Below, piece by piece: positions 34,102-43,732 of a stretch of DNA of 52,250 nucleotides (the stretch's first letter is position 1; each line of letters opens with the position of its first letter). Made by a program: the position numbers and the translations under genes. Origin of the DNA: an uncultured Armatimonadota bacterium (GTDB lineage: Bacteria; Armatimonadota; Fimbriimonadia; Fimbriimonadales; Fimbriimonadaceae); assembly GCA_903899015.1 (NCBI GenBank), contig CAIUHP010000089.1, positions 1 through 52,250 on the forward strand, read 5' to 3'. The notes under the pieces were generated by a model, which did no database searches, was not told where the DNA came from, and worked only from the letters and a program-made list of their open reading frames with translations.

Positions 34102-35952
34102 TCACAAAAGATTACGGAACTCTTCAAGCCAAGGCTCGTACCTCTTCCAACGCTCGACAGAACTAGTATAAATAGGTTGTCTTACTTGCCAAAGGCTGGG
34201 AGTATTTACGTTGCGGCGATTCTGTTCGTGGTGAAGGAGGGCATCGTCCCACTCAAGCCCAATGAGTTTGAGCATCCGTTCAATCTGAGTTTGCCGATCA
34301 GAAACGACGTCCTCGTAATTCACTTCGATAAAGCGATCTTCGGGCAAAACGGATCGCCAGTGTTCCATCAATCGCAGATACTCTTGGTACGCAAAAACAA
34401 TGTTCGCTCGGTCGTAGGCGTAATCCACCGGAACTCGATTGGGAGTGGCGTATATAGAAACACACGTATCCAGCGGATGCCTGCGCATGTGAATGATCCT
34501 CGCGTTGGGTAAAGCTAAGTGAATCGGGCCAAGATATTCGTAGTTAGCCGGCATCTTGTCCGTAACATGGCGACCTGCGGGTGCAACCGCTTTCAGAGCC
34601 TGTACATAGCGCTCGCCGTAGTGACGCAGCGTGTCCGCTCGAAATCCTTGTCCGCCTGCTCCGAAAATTGTTGGCGCATTCTTAGGCCAGAAGCGATGCT
34701 CGCCAGCCGCCGCAACTGCGGGATGGGATGAAAGAATTTGCTCTGCAAGGGTTGTGCCGGAGCGCATCATTCCAACAATAACAATCGGTAGCGAACTGGG
34801 ATTGCCTAGCGGTCGATGCTTTTGGATGAATTCCTCGGTGAAAGTCTCGATCATCCAATCGACGCTGCGTGAATACTTTTTTCGATCAAACGGCATGTCG
34901 CCGAACTTGATCTTCCGCGCCAATCGGTTCGCTTCGTCGAAATTGGCCATCGCCTTTTCATATTCTTTGAGGCCCTCAAATGCTTTGCCTAAGCCGTAAT
35001 AGAGAAAGTCCATTTCCCGGGGAGGCAGTCCGCCTTCAGTGACGAGCCTCTCCATCGTTTCAACAAGCGGTCGATCTTGCTCGGAGACTTTGTTGTTGTG
35101 CACGTAGGCAAAATAAGCGAAGCCTTGTTTGGGCTCTAACTTCATCGACTCACGCAGATGATGATTGGCTTCTTCAAAGCGACCCATCGACTGATACCGT
35201 TGCCCTAAAAGAGCGTGAGCCTTTGCATCTTGCGGGTCAAGGGCAACTGCTCGTTTCAGGTGATCTTCGGCTAGATCCGCCTGACCGTTTTCCACTAGCG
35301 CACTTGCCATGAGCAACTGAGCCGTTGCCGATTTCGAGTTCAGAGCAATGGCCTTCTTAGCGCAGACGATGGCGGCTTCTGGGTTGGTCTGACTGATAAG
35401 AACTTGCCCTAGGCTTAGGAATGACTCGATGCTGTGAGGCGCAATCGCAAGCGCCAGATCAAACGCTTTGGCCGAATCCAAATCTCGCCCGACGAGGTAA
35501 AGAGCGGTCCCCAAGTTGTAGAAGATTGGAGCCATGTCTGCCCGCACTGACGCCGCTTTTTGGAAACAAACAATCGCTTCCTCAAGGCGTAAAAGGTCCA
35601 TGTAACACATGCCAAGGTTGTTGTTGGCAAACGCATCGTTTGGACGCAGTTCCAACGCCTTGAGCGCGAAGGAAAGAGCGACGTCAAGGTGTTTCTGTTG
35701 CCGCTCCAGCATAGAGAGCCAGAAAAGGGATTCGAAGGAATGAGGGATTTGAACCAGCACTTTTTCGAAGTGCTCGATCGCCAAGTCGGGTCGCCCTGTC
35801 TTACCGGTGAGAACTCCGAGTAAGAGGTGAATTTGAGGGTTCTCAGGTTCCAACGCTAATGCCTGGCGAGCGAACGATTCGGACTCCGTCAACTTACCGG
35901 AGACATGAGCCTGGTTGGCGCGATTGAGTAGATCGTCAGTAGGGCCTGGCAT
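34102..35952 (-). CDS. TPR-sulfotransferase fusion protein
   Basis: The 616-residue protein combines about nine TPR repeats (residues ~5-350; for example ALALEPENPQIHLLLGVLTG and ANNNLGMCYMDLLRLEEAI) with a C-terminal sulfotransferase domain (~385-610). The domain's 5'-phosphosulfate loop is PIVIVGMMRSGTTLAEQIL, with the G at 394. The 3'-phosphate region is RIIHMRRHPLDTCVSIY, and the closing RQPIYTSSVERWKRYEPWL segment is common to the family. It transfers sulfate from PAPS to an acceptor. TPR-fused members resemble tyrosylprotein sulfotransferases and probably recognise a protein or glycan, but the acceptor is unknown. The ATG at 35952 is preferred over an upstream TTG; TATACT lies ten bases before it. 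It lies downstream of the M28 peptidase gene on the same strand, 68 bases apart. Confidence 0.86.
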   Translation of the reverse strand: MPGPTDDLLNRANQAHVSGKLTESESFARQALALEPENPQIHLLLGVLTGKTGRPDLAIEHFEKVLVQIPHSFESLFWLSMLERQQKHLDVALSFALKALELRPNDAFANNNLGMCYMDLLRLEEAIVCFQKAASVRADMAPIFYNLGTALYLVGRDLDSAKAFDLALAIAPHSIESFLSLGQVLISQTNPEAAIVCAKKAIALNSKSATAQLLMASALVENGQADLAEDHLKRAVALDPQDAKAHALLGQRYQSMGRFEEANHHLRESMKLEPKQGFAYFAYVHNNKVSEQDRPLVETMERLVTEGGLPPREMDFLYYGLGKAFEGLKEYEKAMANFDEANRLARKIKFGDMPFDRKKYSRSVDWMIETFTEEFIQKHRPLGNPSSLPIVIVGMMRSGTTLAEQILSSHPAVAAAGEHRFWPKNAPTIFGAGGQGFRADTLRHYGERYVQALKAVAPAGRHVTDKMPANYEYLGPIHLALPNARIIHMRRHPLDTCVSIYATPNRVPVDYAYDRANIVFAYQEYLRLMEHWRSVLPEDRFIEVNYEDVVSDRQTQIERMLKLIGLEWDDALLHHEQNRRNVNTPSLWQVRQPIYTSSVERWKRYEPWLEEFRNLL

Positions 35953-36020
35953 GGACCAATTGAGTATATCTCTTGCCCCCAAAATCGCTTTGGAGGCAAG
36001 AATATCCTGTTTGGGAGAGC

Positions 36021-37748
36021 CTAACTTCCGCTGCTCAGCGGTTTGCGTGGAAGCATTTCGTCTCGCATGGCGGTGTTATAAAGGAACGAAGCAATGATGA
36101 CCGACGCCTGTTTCAAATCATCACCCTGAATGCGATCGAACACATCCTGATTGGAGTGGTGGGTCCTCGTATCGTATTCAATCACGTCCTGAATAAATTG
36201 GAATCCCGGAACGCCGACGCCATCAAAGGATACGTGGTCCGTGCTTCCCGTATTCCGAATGGTCACTGTCGTCGCTCCCATTTCCTTGAACGGAGCGAGC
36301 CATTCCGAGAAGATTGGCCCCACTTTCTCGTTGCCTTGCAAGTAAACGCCCCGGATCTTGCCGGTTCCATTGTCGAGATTGTAGTAAGCACTCACCTTAT
36401 CCCATTCCGCTTTCTTGGTCAGCGGTCCACGATTGGCAACGGGACCGCCTCCGAAATTAGGTGTCGTGCCGGGTGCAGGAGGCGGATAACTGCCAAGGTG
36501 CTCTGCCGCGTAGGCGCGCGAACCAAACAGGCCCTGCTCTTCACCACTCCAAAGCGCAACTCGGATCGTGCGCCTGGGTTTCAAGTCCAACGCTTTGATG
36601 ATGCGAACCGCTTCCATCGCAACTGCGACACCCGCACCATTATCAGTGGCTCCTGTACCGGAGTGCCAGGAATCCATGTGACCTCCAACCATAACGATTT
36701 GATCCTTGAGATCCGTGCCCGGAATTTCAGCCACGGTGTTATACGCCATCAGGTCTTTGTCGAAGAATTGTGCCTTAAGGTCAACAGTCATCTTCAGGTT
36801 CACGCCTTGCTTAATCATGCGAACCATTCGGTTGTAGTGCTCAGCCGACACCGTGATCTGGGGAAGTGTCTTGGGAGCCGATTTATCCCAAACCGATGTT
36901 GCCCGGCGAGGTGCTTGAGGCGCCGGTCCGACATCCAAACCAGACGAAGCCTTCATGCCCGCAGCAGTAGAAGGAGCAGGCTTGTCAACTGGCGGCGGAA
37001 CCGAAGCAGATTGAACAAAAATCGTTCCATCGTCGCCTCGTGATTCGTCCAAGACCGCGACCGCTCCCTCATCCATGAAGAACCTCAGGCGGGCAGCCGC
37101 TAGCGCTGCTTGAGCCCGGAAGTTATTCGGCTGGTTTCGTTGCCCTGGACCTCCAGGACCATTGGGACCTCCCGCGCCTCGAGTACGAGGGGCTTCTGGC
37201 TCCTCCATCGCGGCAAGTTCCTTGTCAGTGTAGCGACTGCCCTGCGAAACGAACCGAGCAGGTATCGGGCGTTCGCCACCGCTTAAAACGATCTTGCCCT
37301 TTAATTTGCCCTTCAATTTCAGAAGTTCTGCCTCATCTGCGACGTCTACTAGCACAACTTCTGCAGTAACGGGATGGCCAATACTGGGCGACCACGCCTT
37401 AGGAAAGGCAATCAGTGGAATCGCTTGCGGTTCCACAACCTGGGCCGAGAAGCGATCAAGCTGCCAGCCCCGTCCAAACGGGCCCCAAGCTTCAAGATGG
37501 GCGTTCTGCAATCCCCATTTTGCAAGGGTTTCCTTTGTCCAATCATTGGCTCTTTTCAGGCTGGGCGATCCTGTTAATCGTGGACCTATCACATCGGATA
37601 GGTAACTAAGAGTCTGCATCACCTGAGAATGGTGCAGACCTTCCTCTTTGATTCGATCAACGACTTGGGAGTCAGCGGATTGCGCGATCGCAGCATGCGA
37701 AGCGGCTGCCGCAAGAAGGAAAGCTAGGGTTCGATACGATTTGGCCAT
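36021..37748 (-). CDS. Secreted M28-family zinc aminopeptidase/carboxypeptidase
   Basis: The 575-residue exported peptidase has a signal peptide (YRTLAFLLAAAASHAAIA). The catalytic domain carries the two-zinc ligands of M28: H357 (GGHMDSW), D369 (TDNGAG), the catalytic glutamate and ligand pair E403/E404 (WSGEEQG), an aspartate in YYNLDNGTG and a histidine in DTRTHHSNQD. A protease-associated domain and a Pro/Gly/Arg-rich, low-complexity insert (RGAGGPNGPGGPGQR) lie between ~110 and 280. It resembles carboxypeptidase Q-type enzymes that cleave dipeptides. No strong ribosome site. Probably in one unit with the downstream sulfotransferase. Confidence 0.87.
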   Translation of the reverse strand: MAKSYRTLAFLLAAAASHAAIAQSADSQVVDRIKEEGLHHSQVMQTLSYLSDVIGPRLTGSPSLKRANDWTKETLAKWGLQNAHLEAWGPFGRGWQLDRFSAQVVEPQAIPLIAFPKAWSPSIGHPVTAEVVLVDVADEAELLKLKGKLKGKIVLSGGERPIPARFVSQGSRYTDKELAAMEEPEAPRTRGAGGPNGPGGPGQRNQPNNFRAQAALAAARLRFFMDEGAVAVLDESRGDDGTIFVQSASVPPPVDKPAPSTAAGMKASSGLDVGPAPQAPRRATSVWDKSAPKTLPQITVSAEHYNRMVRMIKQGVNLKMTVDLKAQFFDKDLMAYNTVAEIPGTDLKDQIVMVGGHMDSWHSGTGATDNGAGVAVAMEAVRIIKALDLKPRRTIRVALWSGEEQGLFGSRAYAAEHLGSYPPPAPGTTPNFGGGPVANRGPLTKKAEWDKVSAYYNLDNGTGKIRGVYLQGNEKVGPIFSEWLAPFKEMGATTVTIRNTGSTDHVSFDGVGVPGFQFIQDVIEYDTRTHHSNQDVFDRIQGDDLKQASVIIASFLYNTAMRDEMLPRKPLSSGS

Positions 37749-37829
37749 AGAAGATCACCGAAAGGAAATGAGAAAAGGGAGCTTATCTCATGATTCATCG
37801 GTGATCGTTCAGCGAAACGTAAGACAACA

Positions 37830-38606
37830 TTAACCTTTTTGAGTTCGCCCGCCGCCTTGGTCACCTTGCAAGGAGCCCATTCTCACCAGTTTCAAGTCAG
37901 ACTTTTGAACCTTAAACGTTTGCATGCCTCGAACGATATAGAGGAATTTGCCATCCTGAGTCACGACCGTATCTTCATGAGTCGTCACCGATGGCATCTC
38001 CATCGGTCTTATTCCGTGGTTCGGAAAAGTAGATGGTGGAAACTCATTCGAAAAGATCATGTAAACACCGCCGTCCACTCGATAGGATGCATTTGCCTGA
38101 CGAAGAATGTTCGAAAGCAGGGTATCAAACGAGATGTCTCTCAGGTTAAGAGTAACTGTGCCTTGCACTTCAGGTGCGATCGTGTACGAAACATTCATCG
38201 TCCTAAATGCTTCCCTGATCGCTTCACGTACATCGACATTATCAAACTGGATCTGAGCCACATTGCTCGAGGCATTTTGCTTGGGAATGATGGAGAAAAC
38301 GCCTCCTGCTACCCGGTAAGTTGCGTCTACTTGCCGCAAAACGTTTTCGAGTGCAGTCTGAAAAGTTACGTTCCTAAGGCTAAGGGTCACTGTTCCGTGC
38401 ACCTCGGGAGCAATGGAATAGGAAACTCCGACTAGCTTGAAGAGGTCGTGCAACACGACACGAACATCAGCTTGGTTCATCTCGAATTTGCCAACCGATG
38501 ATTGCGAAACATCTCGCTGGCCAACAGCTCTCGACGAAGCGCCTAAACAGAGAAGCACCACTAAAAGCGCGGCAAATGAACATTGTGCAAGGGTCTTGAT
38601 CGACAT
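37830..38606 (-). CDS. Secreted protein with two STN (secretin N-terminal) domains, no secretin barrel
   Basis: The 258-residue exported protein starts at 38606, set by GGAGG five bases upstream, with a signal anchor (FAALLVVLLCLGASS). It carries two consecutive copies of the secretin/TonB short N-terminal domain: EMNQADVRVVLHDLFKL to YRVAGGVFSIIPK, and QFDNVDVREAIREAFRT to YRVDGGVYMIFS. Each copy has GVSYSIAPEVHGTVTLSLR-like core strands, and the copies are clearly duplicated. The C-terminal tail (VVTQDGKFLYIVRGMQTFKV) is a beta strand-rich end. PilQ and GspD carry such domains ahead of an outer-membrane barrel; here the barrel is absent. It may be a stand-alone periplasmic adaptor to the pilus or secretion machinery. 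It is convergent with nothing; the downstream stop is 80 bases from the M28 gene start. Confidence 0.8.
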   Translation of the reverse strand: MSIKTLAQCSFAALLVVLLCLGASSRAVGQRDVSQSSVGKFEMNQADVRVVLHDLFKLVGVSYSIAPEVHGTVTLSLRNVTFQTALENVLRQVDATYRVAGGVFSIIPKQNASSNVAQIQFDNVDVREAIREAFRTMNVSYTIAPEVQGTVTLNLRDISFDTLLSNILRQANASYRVDGGVYMIFSNEFPPSTFPNHGIRPMEMPSVTTHEDTVVTQDGKFLYIVRGMQTFKVQKSDLKLVRMGSLQGDQGGGRTQKG

Positions 38607-38757
38607 TCCAACCTCCAAGGTCATCTGAATAGACGAACTCAATGCAAAAACGTGACGCCGTGTTCGCAAGAATCACTAGTAGCATACGTATCGTCTTTAC
38701 CGTTCTGGATCTCTAGCGGATTCGTCCGCTTGAGCAACCTTAGCTCTCTCGAACTCC

Positions 38758-40629
38758 ATGCAAAAACGTTTCTTTACAAATTGGCGGATAGGACTGATCT
38801 TGGTCTTTGCATTCTCGATCTTCCTGTACTTACCGGCGATGACTGGCGGAACAATCTGGGATGACGACGATCTCGTCTCCGGGGCCGCGTTTGGGGGAAA
38901 CAATCTGCTTTCGGCGTTCACACATCCGTTTCTCGGTCACTACTTTCGCCCGCTGACTTCGGCGTCTTTTGTGATTGACTCTTGGTTTGCCAAAGGAACT
39001 CCGTTCTACTTCCACCAAACAAACATGCTCTTGCATGCCATCACCGCGGTGCTCATTGCGTGGCTGACTCTTCTGGTTACGAAAAAGCAGATCGCGGGCT
39101 TTTTGGGGGGATTGTTTTTCGCGACTCAACCCCTTCAAGTTGGCGCAGCCGCTTGGATCGGAGGCAGAACTGATGTGCTTTCCACATGTTTTCTTGCCGC
39201 CTTCATGGGAAGCATCATTCGGTACCACCAAACAAATTCCAGTTGGTGGCTCCTCGGATCAAACGTTCTGTTCTTGTTGGCTGCCCTCTCCAAAGAGCAG
39301 GCAGCCGCAATGCTACTGGCAGTGCCTCTCTCGGTGTTCGTATTTGGCTCGAAAGAATGGAAGGACGTTTGGAAGTTATGTAAGCCATTTGGCGTTACCG
39401 TCATTGTCTACATCATTCTGTGGTGCATCGATGCACCCCCACCTTATGGTGCGCACAACTCTCTTATTCACACAGTGACTCTTGCCCTGCGTACGGCCGC
39501 TCATTACGGCTTGGCATTTCTTACGCCAACTCACTCCCCACTCCTCACATTCACCCTTGAAAATATGAGGAACCCGGTCTGGATGCTTGTCGGAGCTGCT
39601 CTAGTCGCAGCTTTCCTTTTCTTCCTGAAGCTAACTTGGAAAAGTCATCGGCCCCTCTTTTGGGTTTCGATTTGCGGGTTGCTGGTTTACATGCCCGTTT
39701 CGAATTTTCCAACCGTACCATCGTTCGTGGTCGGACCCTATCGATGCGCAGAAGCTGGCACGGCGGTTGCTGTCGTTTTCGGTGCAATTGCCGCCTATGG
39801 ACTCACTCCGAAGCGATTTCCAGTTGCGATACTTGCGGGCGCGAACTTGGTGGTTGGCACGTTAGTAACTTGGTGGGGAGTCCATATTTGGACGACGCCT
39901 CTCGACCTCTTTACGAGGGCTGCCAAGATCGACCCACACTTTATGGTTGGGGTTGGTAACTATGCTCATGCTCTCGACCTCAACAACAATAGTCCAGAAG
40001 CACTCGCTATCACCGATAAAACTCTCACTTGGATCTTTGGAACCAAAGATTGGTCCAGAAAGATCGAAACAAAGAAACGAGACGCATTGACTCCCGATGT
40101 CTTGGACCGCTTGCGAACGAATGGTGGCATTCCTGATGTAAAAGCCCTCGGATGGTTCATCAGCTGCAACTCGGCATCGCTGGCCCGGCTGAATCGTTTG
40201 CCCGAGGCACGAAAGATTTGCAAGGAAGCGCTCGTCATGGCCCCCCGGGACGCTCGAATCAATTTCGCCTACGCCCAACTCATTGAAGATCTTGATCGAA
40301 AGGAAGCCATTCACTACATGGAGCTCGCGATCAAAGTGGCTCCTAAATATGCGGCAGCTGCCATTGCTCTCTCCCACGAACGGGTAAAGGACAAGCGCTA
40401 TAGCGAAGCACTTAAGGTCCTCGAACCGGTTTTGAAAGATGTCACTTGGAACAGCAATGTTCTTCTGGATATTGCGGAAGCCAAGGCTGGACTCCATGAC
40501 TTCAAAGGTGCTCTTCAAGCACTCGATGAGGCCCAACACGCCCTTTTTGTCCGGAAGAAGGAACTCATTCAAGAGAAGAAGCTCAAGATTCTAGGCCTCG
40601 AAAAGCAGTTCGAAACAAAGCCAAAGTAG
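38758..40629 (+). CDS. TMTC-like GT-C membrane protein with C-terminal TPR
   Basis: The 623-residue protein has about nine or ten membrane helices over residues 10-400 and a soluble TPR part from ~420 (ARKICKEALVMAPRDARI; KEAIHYMELAIKVAPKYAAA; YSEALKVLEPVLKD). Two motifs match TMTC-type O-mannosyltransferases of the GT-C superfamily: an acidic first-loop cluster IWDDDDLVSG (34-37) and GAAAWIGGRTDVLSTCFLA, the counterpart of WIVGRADLLA. Such proteins transfer sugars from a lipid carrier to proteins on the outer face of the membrane; donor and acceptor are unknown here. No ribosome site is evident before the ATG. A hairpin follows at 40679. Confidence 0.78.
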   Translation: MQKRFFTNWRIGLILVFAFSIFLYLPAMTGGTIWDDDDLVSGAAFGGNNLLSAFTHPFLGHYFRPLTSASFVIDSWFAKGTPFYFHQTNMLLHAITAVLIAWLTLLVTKKQIAGFLGGLFFATQPLQVGAAAWIGGRTDVLSTCFLAAFMGSIIRYHQTNSSWWLLGSNVLFLLAALSKEQAAAMLLAVPLSVFVFGSKEWKDVWKLCKPFGVTVIVYIILWCIDAPPPYGAHNSLIHTVTLALRTAAHYGLAFLTPTHSPLLTFTLENMRNPVWMLVGAALVAAFLFFLKLTWKSHRPLFWVSICGLLVYMPVSNFPTVPSFVVGPYRCAEAGTAVAVVFGAIAAYGLTPKRFPVAILAGANLVVGTLVTWWGVHIWTTPLDLFTRAAKIDPHFMVGVGNYAHALDLNNNSPEALAITDKTLTWIFGTKDWSRKIETKKRDALTPDVLDRLRTNGGIPDVKALGWFISCNSASLARLNRLPEARKICKEALVMAPRDARINFAYAQLIEDLDRKEAIHYMELAIKVAPKYAAAAIALSHERVKDKRYSEALKVLEPVLKDVTWNSNVLLDIAEAKAGLHDFKGALQALDEAQHALFVRKKELIQEKKLKILGLEKQFETKPK

Positions 40630-40678
40630 TCAGATTTTCTGACTCAACCCTCGATTGATGGGCCGCTCAAACGCAAGG

Positions 40679-40702
40679 CCACACTGTTGACGAACAGTGT
40701 GG
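40679..40702 (+). terminator. Hairpin after the GT-C/TPR gene
   Basis: CCACACTGTT (40679-40688) and AACAGTGTGG (40693-40702) form a perfect ten-pair stem with a four-base loop, followed by ATATTTG. It lies 49 bases past the stop. Confidence 0.6.
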
Positions 40703-40766
40703 ATATTTGCTGTAAATCTGATTGCCTGGTTAGGATTCTTATTAGCTGTACAGATAATTCCACTTA

Positions 40767-41354
40767 GTGTTGGACCGATCAACCGTTGTAGTGGGATGTT
40801 GGTTAGCAAGTATTTGCATTGGCGGATTTACGCTCATGCGATATGAACTCACGCCCGGGCAGGAGGCGCAAGCTCCGCTTCATATCGCACAGACAAATCT
40901 CAATACTGCAGGAAGTCTCGTTCTGTTTGTTCATCCCAAATGTCCATGCACACGCGCAACCATCGCGGAACTCGCCCGCATTCTTCGGACGACGAAGAAT
41001 AAGCTTTGTACCACCATCTACTTTTACTGTCCAAGTCGTGAGCCAAATACTTGGTGCACCGATTCAAACCTTTGGAATGAATCAAAACTCTTACCGGGTG
41101 TAACCACCAAAATTGATTGGGATGGCAAGTCTGCTCGGTCCTTTGGGGCGCACTGCTCCGGCCAAATCCTTCTTTACCGATCATCCGACGGCAAGCTGAT
41201 GTTCAGTGGCGGCATAACGTCGGGGCGCGGACACGAGGGAGACAGTGCAGGGCAAGACGCGATCATCGAGTTTGTTAATACCGGCAAGTCATCGATTTCA
41301 TCGACCCAAGTATTTGGCTGCTCCATCGGGGATGAGTGGACCGCTCCAACCTAG
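40767..41354 (+). CDS. RedB-like membrane-anchored thioredoxin-fold protein
   Basis: The 195-residue protein has one N-terminal membrane helix (VVVGCWLASICIGGFTLM) and a thioredoxin-like domain outside. The active-site motif FVHPKCPCTRATIAEL has a C59-P-C61 pair, as in RedB and related proteins. Those proteins have the HPxCPCxRA signature and are usually next to a hybrid histidine kinase in Planctomycetes. Additional cysteines lie at KLCTTIYFYC, NTWC, AHC and FGC. The strand LLYRSSDGKLMFSGGIT fits the redox fold. The start is GTG, with GATAAT eight bases upstream, so it may be near-leaderless. The hybrid kinase begins 17 bases after its stop. A role as redox sensor for that kinase is inferred. 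Confidence 0.78.
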   Translation: MLDRSTVVVGCWLASICIGGFTLMRYELTPGQEAQAPLHIAQTNLNTAGSLVLFVHPKCPCTRATIAELARILRTTKNKLCTTIYFYCPSREPNTWCTDSNLWNESKLLPGVTTKIDWDGKSARSFGAHCSGQILLYRSSDGKLMFSGGITSGRGHEGDSAGQDAIIEFVNTGKSSISSTQVFGCSIGDEWTAPT

Positions 41355-41370
41355 TATTCCGAGCCTGAGC

Positions 41371-43635
41371 ATGGTTAATCAGTCATTAGATTTAGAAATT
41401 GAGAAGCGGTCGCAGCAACTGCTTCAAGACGACCTCGATAGGGTCCATCGCCAAACAGACAAGTTAATGTGCGTGCTGATGATATGTCAGTGGCTGTTCG
41501 GAATTTTGGCTGCGCTGTGGATTAGCCCTCGCACGTGGTCGGGAGATCAATCTACAATCAGCCTCAACGTTACGTTGGCGGTTTTCTTTGGCGGCGCGAT
41601 GAGCGCATTTCCAATTTTGCTCGCAAGATTGCGTCCCGGCCACGTTATTACTCGGCATGTGATGGGAATTAGCCAGATGCTGTGGTCTGCCCTCCTTATT
41701 CACCTGACCGGTGGGCGAATTGAGACTCACTTCCACATCTTTGGCTCGCTCGCATTTCTTGCCTTTTATCGCGATTGGAGAGTGCTCGTTTCTGCCACTG
41801 CCGTCGTAGCCGCCGATCATATCTTGCGCGGAATTTACTTCCCTCAATCAGTGTTCGGAGTGGACGCGACGAGCCATTGGCGATGGCTTGAACATGTGGG
41901 ATGGGTTCTCTTTGAAGACGTTGTGCTCATTCGCTTCTGTTTGAAGGGTCTCGAGGAAATGAAACTCATTGCGGACCGGCAAGTTCGGGTGGATGTCGCA
42001 AAAGACGTTACCGAGCACGAAGTTGAGCGTCGAACCGTGGAGTTGAAAGAAGCGGTTCTCGCTTCTCAAGAAGCCAGTAAAGCAAAAAGCGAGTTTCTGG
42101 CTAACATGAGCCACGAAATTCGAACGCCGATGAATGGAGTCATCGGCATGACTGAGTTGCTCCTGTCCACCGATCTCGACCCAGAACAAAGAGACTTCGC
42201 AAGAACGATCGAGAACAGTGCGGAATCGCTACTCTCGATCATTAACGACGTCCTGGATTTCTCTAAAGTCGAATCCGGAAAGATGGATCTCGAGGTAATC
42301 GACTTTGACCTTCGAGACTTGATTGAACAGATCGGCACCATTTGTGCTCATTCTGCTCACGCAAAAGGGCTTGAGTTTGTGCTTGCCATTCCAGTCCGGT
42401 TGCCCTCTCTAAAAGGAGATCCACTTCGCATTCAACAAATCTTGACGAACCTTGTCGGCAACGCGATCAAATTTACGAAGCGGGGAGAAATTGTGTTACG
42501 GGTGGACGTTCGGTCGCTCACCGACCATTCGGCCGACATCCGTATCGGCATCACGGATACGGGAATTGGAATCCCCACTTCCCGACTTTCCGCGATCTTT
42601 GAAAGCTTCACTCAGGCAGATGGTTCCACCACACGGCATTTCGGTGGTTCTGGGCTAGGACTTGCGATTAGCAAGCGGCTCGTCGAATTGATGGGAGGCA
42701 CGATTGATGTCGAGAGTCAAGTCGGCAAAGGTAGCCACTTTTGGATCGACCTCGAACTGCCTTTCGGTGACTCCGTCAAGGAGAACGTCGCCAGCCAAGT
42801 TCCTTCTGGTTGCCGCGTATTGGTAGTGGACGATAACCCCACGAATAGAAAACTGCTCCTTACCGTGCTTCGAGAATGGGAATGCGAAGTCGTTATCGCA
42901 GGCAACGGAGATGACGCGCTTGAGCAAGTTGAGGGCCGAGGAGCTTCCGGCTTTGACCTCATTCTAACGGACTACCTCATGCCCGGTATGGATGGCATCC
43001 GACTTGTCGCAGAGCTTAAGAATCGGTGGGGCAATAAGCTTCCGCCCGTAGCCCTTCTCTCGTCGGCGGCTGACATTCGGGCTCGCAACGATTGGAAAGA
43101 GGTCGGAATCGCTTCGTGCCTATCGAAACCCGTGCGACAGTCTCATTTGCTTCGAGTCATTTGCCAGGCGATGGGACGTACTCCCTTGCAGGAGAAAGTG
43201 CCAGATGCTAAAGATCCTTTTGGTGAGAGCCTTGGTCTGAGCGTCTTGGTTGCGGAAGACAACTTGGTTAACCAGCAAGTTGCCGAAGCCATGATTGAGC
43301 GATTTGGGTGTACGGTTCGCACGGTGTCGGATGGTGAAGGAGCGATTTATGCCTCCCAGTCTCAAGACTTCGATGTCATTTTGATGGACATGCATATGCC
43401 CGGAACAGATGGCATTCAAGCCACCCGCTCGATCCGACTTCTCGAACAGGAGACCGGCAAGCATGTTCGAATCGTCGCGATGACTGCCAGTGCTCATGAG
43501 GCCGACCGACAAGCTTGCATCGTTGCAGGAATGGATGATTTTCTTAGCAAACCCATCAAACCATCTGAATTGGCGATCGTCCTTGGCCAGTCTCGAAAAG
43601 TCGAACTCATCGCACCTGCTATAGATTCCAACTAG
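41371..43635 (+). CDS. Hybrid sensor histidine kinase with two receiver domains
   Basis: The 754-residue membrane kinase has, after ~40 residues, a five-helix membrane sensor (~40-190; [35 protein letters not shown]) of the type found with RedB proteins. It continues with a coiled linker, then the H-box [17 protein letters not shown] with H248, N-box ([13 protein letters not shown]), G1 (ITDTGIGIP) and G2 ([11 protein letters not shown]). Two receiver domains follow: phosphoacceptor D534 ([13 protein letters not shown]) and D673 ([13 protein letters not shown]). The second receiver ends with the family's final Lys ([10 protein letters not shown]). The start at 41371 best fits homologs; an in-frame ATG at 41332 would overlap the RedB-like gene. 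No output regulator is encoded adjacent. It probably acts with the RedB-like protein. Confidence 0.88.
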   Translation: MVNQSLDLEIEKRSQQLLQDDLDRVHRQTDKLMCVLMICQWLFGILAALWISPRTWSGDQSTISLNVTLAVFFGGAMSAFPILLARLRPGHVITRHVMGISQMLWSALLIHLTGGRIETHFHIFGSLAFLAFYRDWRVLVSATAVVAADHILRGIYFPQSVFGVDATSHWRWLEHVGWVLFEDVVLIRFCLKGLEEMKLIADRQVRVDVAKDVTEHEVERRTVELKEAVLASQEASKAKSEFLANMSHEIRTPMNGVIGMTELLLSTDLDPEQRDFARTIENSAESLLSIINDVLDFSKVESGKMDLEVIDFDLRDLIEQIGTICAHSAHAKGLEFVLAIPVRLPSLKGDPLRIQQILTNLVGNAIKFTKRGEIVLRVDVRSLTDHSADIRIGITDTGIGIPTSRLSAIFESFTQADGSTTRHFGGSGLGLAISKRLVELMGGTIDVESQVGKGSHFWIDLELPFGDSVKENVASQVPSGCRVLVVDDNPTNRKLLLTVLREWECEVVIAGNGDDALEQVEGRGASGFDLILTDYLMPGMDGIRLVAELKNRWGNKLPPVALLSSAADIRARNDWKEVGIASCLSKPVRQSHLLRVICQAMGRTPLQEKVPDAKDPFGESLGLSVLVAEDNLVNQQVAEAMIERFGCTVRTVSDGEGAIYASQSQDFDVILMDMHMPGTDGIQATRSIRLLEQETGKHVRIVAMTASAHEADRQACIVAGMDDFLSKPIKPSELAIVLGQSRKVELIAPAIDSN

Positions 43636-43732
43636 GCTCACAATCGGGCACTTCTGCTCGAAAACCATTATATTTGCGCGTCAAAAATGGTTTTCGTGGC
43701 CCTCCTGCGAAGACATAGTGCTTGAGGAGAAA

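Noticed and set aside
35973-37043. Long open frame on the + strand (over 350 codons) antisense to the M28 peptidase
   Set aside because: It has a strongly basic, low-complexity composition and no family resemblance; it is the shadow of a well-supported gene.
41245-41370. Upstream in-frame extension of the hybrid kinase
   Set aside because: It overlaps the RedB-like gene by more than 100 bases and encodes residues with no match to the family; the ATG at 41371 fits better.
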